Source: Gonapodya sp. JEL0774
Lineage: Eukaryota > Monoblepharomycota > Monoblepharidomycetes > Monoblepharidales > Gonapodyaceae
Length of the DNA: 46,646 nt
Direction: 5' to 3'
NCBI GenBank assembly: GCA_027604505.1
Contig: JADIIX010000144.1
Coordinates: 9,247 to 55,892 of the forward strand
This document shows, piece after piece, positions 46,414-46,646 of this stretch. The notes under the pieces are model-generated. The model searched no databases. It was not told the DNA's origin and was given only the letters and a program-made list of their open reading frames with translations. Position numbers and translations under genes: made by a program. Position 1 is the first letter of the stretch. Each line of letters begins with the position of its first letter.

Positions 46414-46646
46414 CGGACACAGCGGACGCGGGAGAGGCCGTATGACACAGCGTGTGCGCGATCTTGAAATGCCGCTCTCCCTCTCTGTGATCGCAGATCA
46501 GGCGTTGCTTGTTTGCTGGATTTGGTTTATGCTATTATGTGTTGCCGATCAGGAACTCGGGGCAATCGAATAGACGTACAAAAATTGTATGACTACTAGG
46601 ACCAACGGAGGATATGCAGACTTCCTTTGACAGAAAACTGCGCACC
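46414..46646. other. Upstream region of the ankyrin gene, to window end
   Basis: 233 bp with no gene seen. It presumably carries the ankyrin gene's promoter and 5' UTR. Confidence 0.4.

Overview
The window is nuclear DNA of a fungus. Genes are split by many short introns (about 50-125 nt, mostly GT-AG). The recognisable proteins are eukaryotic and fungal in style: a PRP5-type spliceosomal helicase, eIF2D, a fungal kinase with an MLKL-like N-terminal bundle, an F-box protein and a cytochrome b561-type membrane protein. A costars (ABRACL-like) gene and a broken RNA polymerase II large-subunit copy are also present. The costars gene hints at an early-diverging lineage such as a chytrid, but I cannot fix the phylum from sequence alone. 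No bacterial operon, CRISPR array or prophage is visible.

Layout. 0.47-11.5 kb is an ordinary gene-dense block: costars (-), PRP5 (+, head to head with costars), MLKL-NTD/TKL kinase (+) and eIF2D (-). 11.6-28.5 kb is accessory. A lineage-specific gene (family 'MEHSA', named here for its first residues) occurs twice in the same orientation. Copy 1 is broken by a 1.3-kb deletion and copy 2 is nearly complete. A third, truncated copy lies in inverted orientation at 28.3 kb. The third copy belongs to an inverted duplication of about 1.7 kb (21.1-22.9 versus 26.8-28.5 kb). Its spacer holds a second, smaller inverted repeat, a tRNA-Gln(UUG), a TA-flanked MITE and a Myb/SANT gene beside what looks like a PIF/Harbinger terminus. 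28.5-34.4 kb is gene-poor and full of relics: a Gag-like remnant containing a 10-N assembly gap, an RPB1 pseudogene, and two clusters of short repeats. 34.4-46.4 kb is again ordinary: an F-box protein (+), about 2.5 kb of repeat-like DNA, acyl-CoA dehydrogenase (-), cytochrome b561 (+) and a 1,445-residue ankyrin-repeat protein (-).

The genes do not form one pathway. The helicase acts in U2 snRNP/branch-site recognition, eIF2D in translation initiation and ribosome recycling, the dehydrogenase in fatty-acid oxidation. The most unusual part is the nested inverted and direct duplication zone carrying the unrecognised MEHSA family with its divergently oriented neighbour. Exon boundaries were found by eye from splice signals, reading phase and protein-family conservation.
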